A DNA stretch of 64,000 bases from assembly GCA_964590755.1 (NCBI GenBank), contig CAZPYK010000001.1, forward strand, positions 18,282-82,281, written 5' to 3'. The notes beneath the pieces are model-generated. The model did no database searches. It was not told the origin of the DNA and worked only from the letters and a program-made list of their open reading frames with translations. Shown here one piece after another: positions 1-8,779 of this stretch (the stretch's first letter is position 1; the number at the start of each line of letters is the position of its first letter). The position numbers were made by a program, and so were the translations under genes. Source of the stretch: CAG-390 sp964590755 (GTDB lineage Bacteria > Bacillota > Clostridia > Oscillospirales > CAG-272).

Positions 1-2
1 AG

Positions 3-524
3 TTGGCAAAGAGGAATGCCGCGTTGAACGACCTTGACGCGGTATTTCATCCGGTCTGTGAGGATATAAGAGATTCGCGCCCCGAATTACTCGGCGGGCG
101 CTTTGATGTTGTATTTTCAAATCCGCCGTATATGCCGCCAAACAGCGGTCACACCTCGCTTGAGCGCGAGACTTTGATCGCAAAGCATGAAATATACGGC
201 GGAATTTTCGATTTTTGCGCTGCGGCGGCGCGCTTGCTAAACTACGGCGGCATATTTTATTGTGTATTCCCCCCAAAAAGGCTTCCGGAGCTTTTTGCCG
301 CTTTGCGTCAATATTCTCTTGAACCCAAAAAAATGCTTGAGATATATCCCGACGTTAGTTCTCGCCCCTCTGCCGTTATTGTCGAAAGCAAATTGGGAGC
401 TGCTCCGTCGCTTGAAGTACTTCCGCCTTTAATAATGTACAATGAAGACTTTGACTGTAACGGAACACGAACGATGACAAAAAAAGCCGCACGAATATAT
501 CAAAAATGCTCCTTTGCAGAATAA
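3..524 (+). CDS. N6-adenine tRNA methyltransferase, C-terminal part (cut by window start)
   Basis: The visible 173 residues are the C-terminal part of a class I SAM-dependent methyltransferase. Motif IV, SNPPYMPP near residue 40, is the signature of N6-adenine methylases. The sequence after it resembles the TrmN6/YabB family, which methylates A37 of tRNA1(Val). The SAM-binding motif I lies before the window, so the TTG at position 3 is only the first in-frame codon visible and not a proven start. The next gene follows after 28 nt and probably shares its transcript. An assignment to a general N6-adenine methylase is equally safe. Confidence 0.8.
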   Translation: MAKRNAALNDLDAVFHPVCEDIRDSRPELLGGRFDVVFSNPPYMPPNSGHTSLERETLIAKHEIYGGIFDFCAAAARLLNYGGIFYCVFPPKRLPELFAALRQYSLEPKKMLEIYPDVSSRPSAVIVESKLGAAPSLEVLPPLIMYNEDFDCNGTRTMTKKAARIYQKCSFAE

Positions 525-552
525 AATGCTGACAAGACGAAAGGAATGACCA

Positions 553-1206
553 ATGCTTAATTATCGGTGCCTGGTTCTCGACCATGATGATACCACTGTT
601 CTCTCAACGCCGGAGGTCAACTACCCGGCATTTCTCGACACAATGAAAAAGCTGCGCCCGGGTGTATTTTATGATTATGAAACATTTATAAATTATTGCT
701 TTGATCCCGGCTTTGAGCCTTTTTTCAGAACAATACTCGGTTTTAATGACGATGAAATGAAATTCGAATTTGAAAACTGGCAGCGCTACGTAAAATGCAC
801 CATCCCCGATCCGGTGCCCGGCATCGGGGAGACAATAAAGCGCTTTCGTGCAATGGGCGGCAAGCTTTTTGTCGTTTCGCATTCGTATGAATCCAACATA
901 TTGCGCGATTGGAAATGCCATTTCAATATGCTGCCCGACGCGGTCTATGCATGGGAATTGGGCGAGGGCAAAAGAAAGCCCGATCCTTATCCGCTTTTTG
1001 ATATTATGGAAAAATACGACTATAAGCCGCATGATATACTCGTGGTAGACGATCTAAAGCCCGGGCTGGACATGACACGGGCAGCCGGCGCTTGCTTTGC
1101 GGCGGCAGGTTGGGCAAGACAAAGCTCAAAGGTTGAAGAGATCATGCGGCACGAAAGCGATCATTATCTTGAAAGCGTAAACGACTTGGAGGCGTTGTTG
1201 TTTTGA
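553..1206 (+). CDS. HAD-superfamily phosphatase
   Basis: A 217-residue haloacid-dehalogenase-type hydrolase. Motif I is LDHDDTT (nucleophile Asp10, acid/base Asp12). Motif II is the VVSHS stretch near residue 110. Motif III is the Lys in KRKPDP, and motif IV is VVDDLKPG near residue 160. Insertions between motifs I and II fit a helical C1 cap. An AAAGGA site precedes the ATG by about 7 nt. It ends overlapping the TtcA-like gene by 4 nt, so the two are translationally coupled. The substrate cannot be told from sequence; a phosphoglycolate- or nucleotide-type phosphatase is likely. Confidence 0.85.
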   Translation: MLNYRCLVLDHDDTTVLSTPEVNYPAFLDTMKKLRPGVFYDYETFINYCFDPGFEPFFRTILGFNDDEMKFEFENWQRYVKCTIPDPVPGIGETIKRFRAMGGKLFVVSHSYESNILRDWKCHFNMLPDAVYAWELGEGKRKPDPYPLFDIMEKYDYKPHDILVVDDLKPGLDMTRAAGACFAAAGWARQSSKVEEIMRHESDHYLESVNDLEALLF

Positions 1207-1958
1207 AAAGAATACTCAGCTATGTTCGTCGCGCATGCGAGGATTACAACATGATAGACGAAGGCGACCGGATAGCCGTGGGCGTATCCGGCGGCAAGGA
1301 TTCTCTCACGCTTCTTTCCGCGCTTGCGGCAATGAGACGCTTTTATCCCCAAAAGTATGACCTTTGTGCTATAAGCATCGATATGGGCTTTGACGGTATG
1401 GATCTTTCTCCGATCTCGGAACTCTGTTCAAAGCTTGATGTTGAATATCATATAATTCCGTCGGATATTTCCAAGGTGGTGTTCGAATACAGGAAGGAGC
1501 ACAATCCCTGTTCGCTTTGCGCAAAAATGCGGCGCGGAGCGCTCAATAACGCCGCCCGAGAGTTGGGTTGCCGAAAGGTCGCTCTCGGACACCATTTCGA
1601 TGATGTGGTGGAGACATTTATGCTGAATCTGTTTTATGAAGGCAGAATAGGCGTTTTCAGCCCCGTCACATACCTTTCGAGAAGCGATGTGACCGTAATA
1701 CGTCCGATGATATATATTCCGGAAAAGGATATTCGTTATTTTTCAAAGAAGGAACAACTGCCGATAGTCGAATCTGCCTGCCCCGCAGATAAAAATACCG
1801 AGCGAGAGGAAATGAAGCTCTTTCTGGCACGGCTGGATCGTGAAAATCGCGGCTTAAAATATCGCATATACGGTGCAATACAGCGCAAGGAAATAGACGG
1901 CTTTAAGGACACCGGCCGCATGTCGGGTCTTAAGCTGTATTCCGATGAAGAACAGTGA
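1203..1958 (+). CDS. TtcA-like tRNA thiolase (PP-loop ATPase)
   Basis: A 251-residue PP-loop adenylating enzyme. The ATP-binding PP-loop SGGKDS lies near residue 30. A CxxC pair (NPCSLC) sits about 100 residues in, and GHHFDDVVET follows, the usual TtcA/TilS-type context. TtcA proteins 2-thiolate C32 of tRNA using an Fe-S cluster. A further Cys occurs in ESACPADK near residue 195, a plausible third cluster ligand. The start is TTG at 1203, with GGAGG 10 nt upstream, overlapping the stop of the HAD gene. A terminator follows. Target base is inferred from family only. Confidence 0.8.
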   Translation: MKRILSYVRRACEDYNMIDEGDRIAVGVSGGKDSLTLLSALAAMRRFYPQKYDLCAISIDMGFDGMDLSPISELCSKLDVEYHIIPSDISKVVFEYRKEHNPCSLCAKMRRGALNNAARELGCRKVALGHHFDDVVETFMLNLFYEGRIGVFSPVTYLSRSDVTVIRPMIYIPEKDIRYFSKKEQLPIVESACPADKNTEREEMKLFLARLDRENRGLKYRIYGAIQRKEIDGFKDTGRMSGLKLYSDEEQ

Positions 1959-1998
1959 ACATAGCGAATCAATAAAATCGATAAGACAAATGTATCAA

Positions 1999-2036
1999 AA
2001 AGAGGCCCCGTCGACGTTCGGTGCCTCTTTCTTTAA
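1999..2036 (+). terminator. Intrinsic terminator after the ttcA-like gene
   Basis: AAAGAGGC (1999-2006) pairs with GCCTCTTT (2023-2030), with further pairs inside the loop, and a T-rich run follows. It ends the first plus-strand operon and lies between convergent genes, so it may also act on asnA from the other side. Confidence 0.75.
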
Positions 2037-2076
2037 TTTATGCAGTTATCAAGTTGTGCAAACAAAACAAAAGCGC

Positions 2077-3081
2077 TCAAAGCAAAAAGATTCCCGCGTT
2101 TCTGCATGCCTCAAGCTCGGCACGGGGCCAGCAGGAAGCCTGCACTTCCCCGATATGCGCTTTTCTCAAAAAGAACATACATATTCTTGATTGGCCTATA
2201 CCTCCGCCGATAGAATAAGGCAATTCGCCACGCAGCAAAGCAGTGTGAAAAGGCAGACGAGCGCGTTCGGGACAACCGGCCAGTTCAAGCTGACGAAGCA
2301 TTGCGATTTCGTCCACTCTTATTCCCATACTCGAAAGCTCAAGCGAGATGTCCAAAACCGGATAGTAAACTATTATGTCGCCGTTGAGTTCCCAATCATC
2401 GTAATCCGGAGCACGTCCGTCGTGCGGCATTCCCGAGGCAAGAGCTCCGCCTACGCCTTCAAGAAATACCGCACCGTATTCCTTGGCCGCTCGGTATTCG
2501 CGCTCTTTTGGCGTCAATGTCGGATATTTTGCCTCAAGCTCACGCGTGGTTACAAATGTTATTTCGGGCGGCAAAAGATGCCCGATGAAATTATAATCGT
2601 CTGCAATATAGTTTTCGGTCTGACGCAAGGCATCATAAATATAACGAACCGTCGAATGCAGAGTTTCTCTGGTGCGCTCTGATTTTAATATGACCTTTTC
2701 CCAATCCCATTGATCGACGAACACAGAGTGGATATTGTCGGTGTCCTCGTCTCGGCGTATGGCATTCATATCGGTATAAAGCCCTTCTCCCGGCGCAAAC
2801 CCGTATTTTTTGAGTGCATATCTTTTCCATTTGGCAAGCGAATGTACGACCTCGAAGCATCCTTCGCAATTCTTGATATCAAATGCCACGGGACGTTCAA
2901 CACCGTTCAGATCGTCGTTCAAACCGGTCAGCGAATCAACAAATATGGGTGCGGACACACGGCGCAGATTCAATTGATTGGCAAGATCGGTCTGAAAAAA
3001 ATCCTTCACCTTTTTAATGGCAATTTGCGTTTGTCTCGCGGTAAGTGACGAACGATATCCGCTTGGAAGTATTAACGGCAT
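2077..3081 (-). CDS. asnA: Aspartate-ammonia ligase AsnA
   Basis: This 334-residue protein matches ammonia-dependent asparagine synthetase along its length. The enzyme makes asparagine from aspartate, ammonia and ATP in the cytoplasm. Recognisable blocks are LYTDMNAIRRDE near residue 105, VDQWDWEK near 125, DGRAPDYDDW near 230 and the C-terminal GGGIGQSR. The fold is that of class II aminoacyl-tRNA synthetases. GAGGT lies 7-8 nt before the ATG, and a consensus promoter sits about 40 nt upstream. No T-box or other known amino-acid leader is present in its short 5' region. It is a single-gene unit. Confidence 0.96.
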   Translation of the reverse strand: MPLILPSGYRSSLTARQTQIAIKKVKDFFQTDLANQLNLRRVSAPIFVDSLTGLNDDLNGVERPVAFDIKNCEGCFEVVHSLAKWKRYALKKYGFAPGEGLYTDMNAIRRDEDTDNIHSVFVDQWDWEKVILKSERTRETLHSTVRYIYDALRQTENYIADDYNFIGHLLPPEITFVTTRELEAKYPTLTPKEREYRAAKEYGAVFLEGVGGALASGMPHDGRAPDYDDWELNGDIIVYYPVLDISLELSSMGIRVDEIAMLRQLELAGCPERARLPFHTALLRGELPYSIGGGIGQSRICMFFLRKAHIGEVQASCWPRAELEACRNAGIFLL

Positions 3082-3114
3082 GATAGTATTACCTCACATT
3101 TGAGATTATAAATT

Positions 3115-3143
3115 ATTATACCATTGCTTTGCACACCTGTCAA
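3115..3143 (-). promoter_or_regulatory. Sigma-A promoter of asnA
   Basis: On the minus strand TTGACA (3138-3143) and TATAAT (3115-3120) are separated by exactly 17 nt, a perfect consensus. The predicted 5' leader is only about 25 nt, too short for an attenuator. Confidence 0.85.
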
Positions 3144-3318
3144 GTATTTTCTTGGATGTAATACATCAAGATCTATCGATACGCAGCTGTGCAAAAATGC
3201 AAGAGCGGAGTTGTCAACTTGCATGTAGAGGGCGTTGCAAACCGCTAAAAAGGCACTTTTTTGTGCATTAACACTTACCACCTCGATAATTTTCGCAACA
3301 ATTACGTGATATTGCCTA

Positions 3319-3347
3319 TTGCAAAAAATTCATACTTGTAGTATACT
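3319..3347 (+). promoter_or_regulatory. Sigma-A promoter for the liv leader and operon
   Basis: TTGCAA (3319-3324), a 17-nt spacer and TATACT (3342-3347). Transcription would begin near 3354, giving a leader of about 550 nt before livJ. Confidence 0.7.
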
Positions 3348-3362
3348 TATTGTATCATTTTC

Positions 3363-3493
3363 AAGGAGCTTACAAAAATGCGCTACGGTTTCGACAAAAC
3401 AACGAATCATGCCTCGTCGACATCAACGAGCTCCTTTGGCGCGCACACGGGATTTGCGCCGACCTCCGAGTCTTCATGCTGCCGCAACTCGGA
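3363..3493 (+). promoter_or_regulatory. Structured RNA leader upstream of livJ
   Basis: Three potential pairings follow one another. The SD of the leader frame, AAGGAGCT (3363-3370), is complementary to AGCTCCTT (3429-3436). GGCGC (3438-3442) pairs with GCGCC (3456-3460). TCCGAGT (3465-3471) pairs with ACTCGGA (3487-3493). A strong terminator follows at 3513. The arrangement resembles a riboswitch or attenuator, but I do not recognise a known class. The pairings are seen in sequence; the regulatory role is inferred. Confidence 0.5.
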
Positions 3494-3725
3494 AAATATG
3501 ATATGCATTCTTAAAGACACCTCTTTTGCGGTGTCTTTTTCTCTTGTCATGATCATCGTTGCAGCTGTAATAATCTGCATGCGAATTATCCTCTCGGGGC
3601 TTTCTTTAAGTTGCTTGCTCGCGCTCGTTGCTATCCTTCTCCTCCTACTTGCGCAGATAATTAAGATAATTAAGAATAACAAACTCGAGACTTTACCGCT
3701 TGCGATCTTGTCCGCCGAGACTTAA
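3378..3725 (+). CDS. Leu/Ile/Val-rich leader frame before the liv operon
   Basis: A 115-codon frame with a good SD (AAGGAG, 8-9 nt before ATG). The first 45 residues are polar and Ser/Thr-rich. The rest is about half Leu, Ile and Val, with runs such as AILLLLLAQIIKIIK, and ends 180 nt before livJ. Such codon clustering directly before a branched-chain amino acid transporter would suit attenuation by ribosome stalling. The first terminator-like hairpin lies inside the frame and the second just after it. It could instead be a small membrane protein with one or two hydrophobic helices. I recognise no family. Confidence 0.45.
   Translation: MRYGFDKTTNHASSTSTSSFGAHTGFAPTSESSCCRNSENMICILKDTSFAVSFSLVMIIVAAVIICMRIILSGLSLSCLLALVAILLLLLAQIIKIIKNNKLETLPLAILSAET
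3513..3545 (+). terminator. Terminator hairpin inside the liv leader
   Basis: AAAGACACC (3513-3521) pairs perfectly with GGTGTCTTT (3530-3538) around an 8-nt loop, followed by a T-rich run. It lies about 160 nt after the predicted transcription start and 360 nt before livJ, so it is better explained as an attenuator than as the end of a gene. Confidence 0.7.
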
Positions 3726-3769
3726 ACAGAACTTATTTCCGACGGATAAAAAACATGATCGAAAAGCCC

Positions 3770-3816
3770 AAAACGCGGTTCTGTCCGAGCAGGATCGCGT
3801 TTTTGTTCGCTTTTTT
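3770..3816 (+). terminator. Second terminator-like hairpin before livJ
   Basis: AAAACGCG (3770-3777) pairs with CGCGTTTT (3796-3803), with CTG/CAG pairing inside the loop, followed by T-rich sequence. It lies just after the Leu/Ile/Val-rich frame ends, a position typical of attenuators. Confidence 0.5.
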
Positions 3817-3904
3817 GCTCGTTTACGCATCCGCCGCACCTGCTTTTCGGCAAAGTCATCCGAAGGATATAAAATAAATAACATTTTCGGGAGAACAAAC
3901 AACA

Positions 3905-5113
3905 ATGAAAAACTCAAGAAAAAAATTCGTGCGCTTCTCAAAAATATTCATGCCTATCGCGTTGGCAATGCTCATGCTCATATCACTTTGTTCATGCGGC
4001 AACGGAACCGAATGGCCGGTCGATGGCGAGACCGGACTTACCGAACTGTTGATCGGAGGCATCGGTCCCACCAGCGGTGAACACGCAAATTACGGAATTT
4101 CCGTCAAGAACGGTGCCACGCTGGCTGTCAACGAGATCAATGCCGCAGGCGGTGTAAACGGCTTTAAACTGGTGCTCAGCTTTCAAGATTCCGAAGGCGA
4201 CCCCGAATCGGCGGTCTCGGCTTACGGTAAGCTGATGGATCTCGGTATGAAGGTAAGCCTCGGCGGAACGCTTTCAGGTGAAAATGCCTCTATCGTTGCC
4301 GCGGCAAAAGCCGACGGCATGTTCGTGCTCACACCCTCCGCATCCTCCGTTAACGCCATATCCGGAAGCGACAGAGCCTTTCGTGTTTGCTTCAGTGACC
4401 CTTCTCAAGGCGCCGCTTCCGCTCAATATATAAAGAAATATTCACTTGCTAGCAAGGTGGCTGTAATATATGACAGCAGCAACAACTACTGTCAGGGTCT
4501 TTTTGATACCTTTGAAGCCGAATGCAAGACTCTGGGCATAGAGATATTGACTGTCCAGACCTTTACGGACACCACAAACACCGACTTTTCCGCTCAGATT
4601 GCCGCGGTAAAGGCGTCGGGCGCCGAGCTCGTCTTCCTCCCCATTTACGCCGCGGATGCCGCGAAGATACTTACCCAAGCCGCTCAGACCAACGCATTTG
4701 ATGGCATGGTTCCCTTCGGTTGCGATGGGCTTGATGGCATTCTTAACAAAATTGATGACACGGCAAACGCCGAGGGAGTTATGCTCTTGACACCTTTTGC
4801 GGCAGATGACACCTCCGAAAATTCGCAGAAATTCGTACAAGCATATAAGTCGGCATACAACGAAACTCCCAGTCAGTTTGCGGCAGATGCGTATGACGCG
4901 GTATACATTATTGCGGAAGCCCTCAAGAGTGCCGGAGTGACATCTGATAACAAGGATGATATCAGTGCCAAGCTCGCCGCTGCAATGACCTCATTGAAAT
5001 ACACGGGGCTCACCGGAGAGATGACTTGGGATGCTTCCGGAGAGACGACCAAAAACGCAAAGGCGATGGTTATCAAAAACGGCGTTGCGGTCCTCTATAC
5101 GGGAACAAAATAA
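3905..5113 (+). CDS. livJ: Branched-chain amino acid ABC transporter, substrate-binding lipoprotein LivJ
   Basis: A 402-residue exported periplasmic-binding-protein-like protein of the Leu/Ile/Val-binding family. The N-terminus is basic, then hydrophobic, and ends in the lipobox LCSC with lipidated Cys31. The mature part begins with IGGIGPTSGEHANYG and AVNEINAAGGVNG, characteristic of LivJ/LivK type I binding proteins. It captures the ligand outside the membrane and delivers it to LivH-LivM. The first gene of livJHMGF, it is preceded by a long structured leader. Ligands other than branched-chain amino acids, such as amides or urea, are possible within this family. Confidence 0.93.
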   Translation: MKNSRKKFVRFSKIFMPIALAMLMLISLCSCGNGTEWPVDGETGLTELLIGGIGPTSGEHANYGISVKNGATLAVNEINAAGGVNGFKLVLSFQDSEGDPESAVSAYGKLMDLGMKVSLGGTLSGENASIVAAAKADGMFVLTPSASSVNAISGSDRAFRVCFSDPSQGAASAQYIKKYSLASKVAVIYDSSNNYCQGLFDTFEAECKTLGIEILTVQTFTDTTNTDFSAQIAAVKASGAELVFLPIYAADAAKILTQAAQTNAFDGMVPFGCDGLDGILNKIDDTANAEGVMLLTPFAADDTSENSQKFVQAYKSAYNETPSQFAADAYDAVYIIAEALKSAGVTSDNKDDISAKLAAAMTSLKYTGLTGEMTWDASGETTKNAKAMVIKNGVAVLYTGTK

Positions 5114-5186
5114 CAGCAAATATGAAGATATGATCTCGATCATTGCCGATCGGCAATTCGACGATCGAACATAGGTAAGATTCATT

Positions 5187-6065
5187 ATGACAACTTTAAT
5201 CCAAACACTTATAAGCGGATTGCGGCTCGGAAGCATATATGCGTTGATGGCGCTCGGATATACCATGGTATACGGCATAGCCAAAATGCTCAACTTTGCA
5301 CACGGCGATGTTATCATGGTGGGAGCGTATGCCGTAATATCAACTGTGTCACTCGCCAAACTCCCCGGGATCGTCGGAGTGGCGGTAAGCATTGTTGTGT
5401 GCATCTTTCTGGGCATAACGATAGAATTCTTGGCATATCGTCCATTACGCAAGGCATCGTCTCTCGCGGTTCTCATCACTGCCATCGGCGTCAGTTATTT
5501 GCTTCAAAGCCTTGCGTTGCTCGTTTTCGGATCGGAGCCAAAAGCGTTTCCGACGATAATCCGCATTCCTACCATCAAGTTAGGCGATGTGGTGATAGAT
5601 GGAATGACATTGCTGACTCTTGCGCTCACCGCTGTAATAATGCTCGCACTGTCGCTCTTTATTAACAAAACGCGACTCGGGAAAGCAATGAGAGCCGTAT
5701 CCGAGGATAAAGATGCCGCCGAACTGATGGGAATAAACGTAAACAGGACCATCACTATGACGTTCGCGATCGGCTCTGCGCTCGCGGCGGTTGCAAGCAT
5801 CTTCTACGGTGCTACTTATACATATATAAAGCCCACGACAGGCTCCATGCCGGGAATCAAAGCGTTTACGGCTGCGGTCTTCGGAGGGATCGGCTCTATC
5901 CCGGGAGCCATGCTGGGAGGAATTTTATTGGGCGTTATAGAGCAGCTGTCCCAGACGTATCTTTCGACGCTGTGGACAAACGCTGTGGTTTTCGGGGTTT
6001 TGGTGGCGGTCTTGGTAGTCAAGCCTACCGGTCTGCTCGGCAAAAAGATAAGCGAAAAGGTTTAA
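5187..6065 (+). CDS. livH: Branched-chain amino acid ABC transporter permease LivH
   Basis: A 292-residue polytopic membrane protein with about eight hydrophobic segments. The start region GLRLGSIYALMALGYTMVYG and the later NFAHGDVIMVGAY are standard LivH motifs. GLDQ-like permease contact sequence is represented by RLGKAMRAVSEDKDAAELMG, the loop that docks on the ATPase. It forms the translocation path with LivM, encoded 12 nt downstream. It follows livJ after 73 nt with a weak AGGT ribosome site. Confidence 0.95.
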   Translation: MTTLIQTLISGLRLGSIYALMALGYTMVYGIAKMLNFAHGDVIMVGAYAVISTVSLAKLPGIVGVAVSIVVCIFLGITIEFLAYRPLRKASSLAVLITAIGVSYLLQSLALLVFGSEPKAFPTIIRIPTIKLGDVVIDGMTLLTLALTAVIMLALSLFINKTRLGKAMRAVSEDKDAAELMGINVNRTITMTFAIGSALAAVASIFYGATYTYIKPTTGSMPGIKAFTAAVFGGIGSIPGAMLGGILLGVIEQLSQTYLSTLWTNAVVFGVLVAVLVVKPTGLLGKKISEKV

Positions 6066-6077
6066 GGGTGAACGATA

Positions 6078-7112
6078 ATGGATCCAATGGTAATAGGCAA
6101 ACCCACATTACGCCAAAAGCTTATAAATCGCGAAGCGTTCACGCTATACGGTATCATCATGGGATATACCGTTATCGCCGCACTGCTGTATACAGGCTCG
6201 ACATCCCGCCAGATGTCGGCGATGCTCATACCCGTATCATGTTATATCGTGTTGGCGGTCTCGTTGAATCTTATTGTCGGCTTGCTCGGAGAGCTGTCAC
6301 TGGGGCACGCAGGCTTCATGTCGGCAGGGCTTTACACAGGATGTATCTTTTCGATATGCACCGCAGATCTGTTGCCTCTGTGGCTTCGTCTGCCTCTTGC
6401 AATGCTGTTGGGCGGTCTTGCCGCCGCCGCGGTGGGATTTATTGTGGGACTCCCCGCCCTGCGTCTCAAGGGAGATTATCTTGCTATAGTTACTCTTGCC
6501 TGCGGCGAGATAATAAAAACCGTAATTTTAAATCTTGATATTACCGGCGGAGCTCTGGGACTTGACACAAACAAAATATATTCAAATCCCCGTACATTGC
6601 TCCCGTATGCATTCTGCGTTGTATTTATAACTACAGTAGCCGTAATGAATCTTAAAAAATCTCGTCACGGTCGCGCGATAATGGCGATCAGAGACAACCG
6701 CATTGCCGCCGAAGCCATGGGAATAAATGTTACATATTACAAGCTCATGGTCTTTATTCTGGCAGCATTTCTTGCGGGAACTGCGGGAGTGCTGTACGGT
6801 CACACGCTTGCATCCGTTTCTCCGTCTGGCTTTGATTACAACATGTCGATCGAGATACTTGTCATTGTAGTGCTCGGCGGCATGGGCAATATTGCGGGTT
6901 CGATAGTGGCGGCGATCATTCTGCGAGTTCTTCCCGAGGCGCTTCGTGGTTTGGATGATTACCGTATGCTGATATATTCCTTGCTCCTCATAGTAATCAT
7001 GCTCTTCAATTCAGATCTTCAATTGACTGCGCTGAAGGGAAACAGGTATATCAAAAGCTTTATGTCGATTTTTGATCGCAGTAAAAGAACGAAGAACAAG
7101 AAGGAGAGCTGA
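6078..7112 (+). CDS. livM: Branched-chain amino acid ABC transporter permease LivM
   Basis: A 344-residue polytopic permease. LivM hallmarks are LNLIVGLLGELSLGHAGFM near residue 60 and the docking loop RHGRAIMAIRDNRIAAEAMG near 200. The C-terminus is a short charged cytoplasmic tail (KRTKNKKES). AAGGGTGA lies about 7 nt before the ATG. It pairs with LivH, and livG starts 2 nt after its stop, showing tight coupling. Confidence 0.95.
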   Translation: MDPMVIGKPTLRQKLINREAFTLYGIIMGYTVIAALLYTGSTSRQMSAMLIPVSCYIVLAVSLNLIVGLLGELSLGHAGFMSAGLYTGCIFSICTADLLPLWLRLPLAMLLGGLAAAAVGFIVGLPALRLKGDYLAIVTLACGEIIKTVILNLDITGGALGLDTNKIYSNPRTLLPYAFCVVFITTVAVMNLKKSRHGRAIMAIRDNRIAAEAMGINVTYYKLMVFILAAFLAGTAGVLYGHTLASVSPSGFDYNMSIEILVIVVLGGMGNIAGSIVAAIILRVLPEALRGLDDYRMLIYSLLLIVIMLFNSDLQLTALKGNRYIKSFMSIFDRSKRTKNKKES

Positions 7113-7114
7113 GC

Positions 7115-7999
7115 ATGGATACAAACATAAAAGAGATCCTCAAAAAAAGCGGCTCGGCATCTCCGTTGGTCCCGTTGCCCAGCAATGCTTTTATTCCGGA
7201 AAGAGACCTTAAAAGCCCTCCGGTCCTTGAAGCCGTTCATCTCGGTGTTAATTTCGGCGGTCTGAGTGCTGTGGATGATTTTTCGCTCGTCATCGGTCGA
7301 ACCGAGATAGCAGGGCTGATAGGTCCGAACGGTGCCGGCAAGACTACGGTCTTCAATCTTCTTACCAATGTTTATCAGCCGACACGCGGAAACATAATGC
7401 TCAACGGCTACAGCACCGCGGGAAAGACACCTGCACAAATAAATAAAATGGGTATTGCCAGGACCTTTCAAAACATCAGATTGTTCGGAAACATGACGGC
7501 ACTGGATAATGTCAAGGTTGGTTTACACAATTCCATGCACGAAAATCTTTTTCAAGCTCTTGCGCATAGCTTTGGATATGCAAAAGCCGAAAGAACTGCG
7601 GACGCTCAAGCACTCGAATTGCTCGACTTCTTCGGAATGACAGACCTTGCTTTGACCTTAGCGGGCAGTCTCCCTTACGGAGCGCAAAGGCGACTTGAGA
7701 TAGTACGCGCACTTGCCACCAAGCCCTCGATCTTGTTGCTTGACGAGCCCGCTGCGGGCATGAACCCGCACGAGACCGCCGAGCTGATGGAAAACATAAT
7801 ACGGATACGCGACACCTTCCATATTGCTATTATGCTTATAGAGCACGATATGCGTCTTGTTATGAACATATGCGAAGGCATATGTGTGCTTGATCACGGA
7901 AAGATCATAGCCAAAGGAACGCCTGAGGATATTCAAAACAACGAAAAGGTAATTACCGCCTACCTCGGCAAAAAAAAGGAGGACACACCGAATGCTTGA
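7115..7999 (+). CDS. livG: Branched-chain amino acid ABC transporter ATP-binding protein LivG
   Basis: A 294-residue ABC ATPase. Walker A is GPNGAGKTT, the signature is PYGAQRRLEI (the usual LivG variant of LSGGQ), and Walker B is ILLLDEP. The LivG-typical GIARTFQNIRLF follows Walker A. About 35 residues precede the ABC domain, a low-complexity extension longer than in most LivG proteins. It overlaps livF by 8 nt. It energises uptake together with LivF. Confidence 0.95.
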   Translation: MDTNIKEILKKSGSASPLVPLPSNAFIPERDLKSPPVLEAVHLGVNFGGLSAVDDFSLVIGRTEIAGLIGPNGAGKTTVFNLLTNVYQPTRGNIMLNGYSTAGKTPAQINKMGIARTFQNIRLFGNMTALDNVKVGLHNSMHENLFQALAHSFGYAKAERTADAQALELLDFFGMTDLALTLAGSLPYGAQRRLEIVRALATKPSILLLDEPAAGMNPHETAELMENIIRIRDTFHIAIMLIEHDMRLVMNICEGICVLDHGKIIAKGTPEDIQNNEKVITAYLGKKKEDTPNA

Positions 8000-8690
8000 A
8001 GTCGACGGTATAAACGTATATTACGGTAATATTCACGCACTTAAGGATGTATCCTTTAACGTCAAAAGCGGCGAAATTGTCGCTCTTATCGGCGCGAACG
8101 GCGCCGGAAAATCAACGACCCTCAAAACCGTTTCGGGTTTGCTTCGCACCGTAACGGGAGATATAACATTCAAAGGAAAAAGCATCGCCCGCGCCGAACC
8201 GCACAAATTGGTCGCGGCAGGGTTGGCGCATGTTCCGGAAGGACGCCGCATCTTTTTACAGATGACGGTACTTGAAAACCTTGAGATGGGTGCTTATACG
8301 CAAAAAAGCGGTATCAAGGAAAGCATAGCCGACGTTTTTCAAAGATTTCCGCGCCTTAAGCATCGCAAAGATCAGATCGCCGGAACGCTTTCCGGCGGAG
8401 AACAGCAAATGCTTGCCATGGGACGGGCTTTGATGAGCCACCCCGAGCTTTTGATGCTCGATGAACCTTCTATGGGACTCGCTCCCATATTGGTCGGTCA
8501 GATCTTCGACATCATAAAGGAGCTTCATGCCGCCGGAACGACGATATTGCTTGTCGAGCAGAATGCGGAAATGGCGCTTGCCGTTGCGGATCGCGCTTAT
8601 GTTTGTGAATCCGGACGAATAGTCTGCACGGGCACCGGAGCGGAGCTGGCTTCAAGCGATGAGATCAAAAAAGCATATCTCGGAGGGTGA
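7992..8690 (+). CDS. livF: Branched-chain amino acid ABC transporter ATP-binding protein LivF
   Basis: A 232-residue ABC ATPase of normal LivF length. Walker A is GANGAGKST, the signature is LSGGEQQMLAMGRAL, and Walker B is LLMLDEP followed by SMGLAP. The family-specific VPEGRRIF lies near residue 80. AAGGAGG precedes the ATG by about 9 nt within the end of livG. It is the last gene of the operon and is followed by a strong terminator. Confidence 0.95.
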   Translation: MLEVDGINVYYGNIHALKDVSFNVKSGEIVALIGANGAGKSTTLKTVSGLLRTVTGDITFKGKSIARAEPHKLVAAGLAHVPEGRRIFLQMTVLENLEMGAYTQKSGIKESIADVFQRFPRLKHRKDQIAGTLSGGEQQMLAMGRALMSHPELLMLDEPSMGLAPILVGQIFDIIKELHAAGTTILLVEQNAEMALAVADRAYVCESGRIVCTGTGAELASSDEIKKAYLGG

Positions 8691-8712
8691 TTTTTCCCGG
8701 CATCGCCAAAAC

Positions 8713-8760
8713 GAGGGGCAAAAAAGCCCACCGGCTTTTTCGCCCCTCAAAAATCTTTTT
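8713..8760 (+). terminator. Terminator of the liv operon
   Basis: GAGGGGC (8713-8719) pairs with GCCCCTC (8742-8748), with an inner AAAAAGCC/GGCTTTTT pairing, and is followed by AAAAATCTTTTT. It separates livF from the LURP-one gene. Confidence 0.85.
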
Positions 8761-8779
8761 CGTACCAAGGAATTGCAAA

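Noticed and set aside
3082..3300. Possible T-box or amino-acid leader upstream of asnA
   Set aside because: The predicted asnA leader is only about 25 nt and no T-box or specifier structure is present.
3363..3545. Liv leader as a guanidine/ppGpp (ykkC) riboswitch
   Set aside because: ACGGGA occurs, but the other conserved ykkC segments are not visible.
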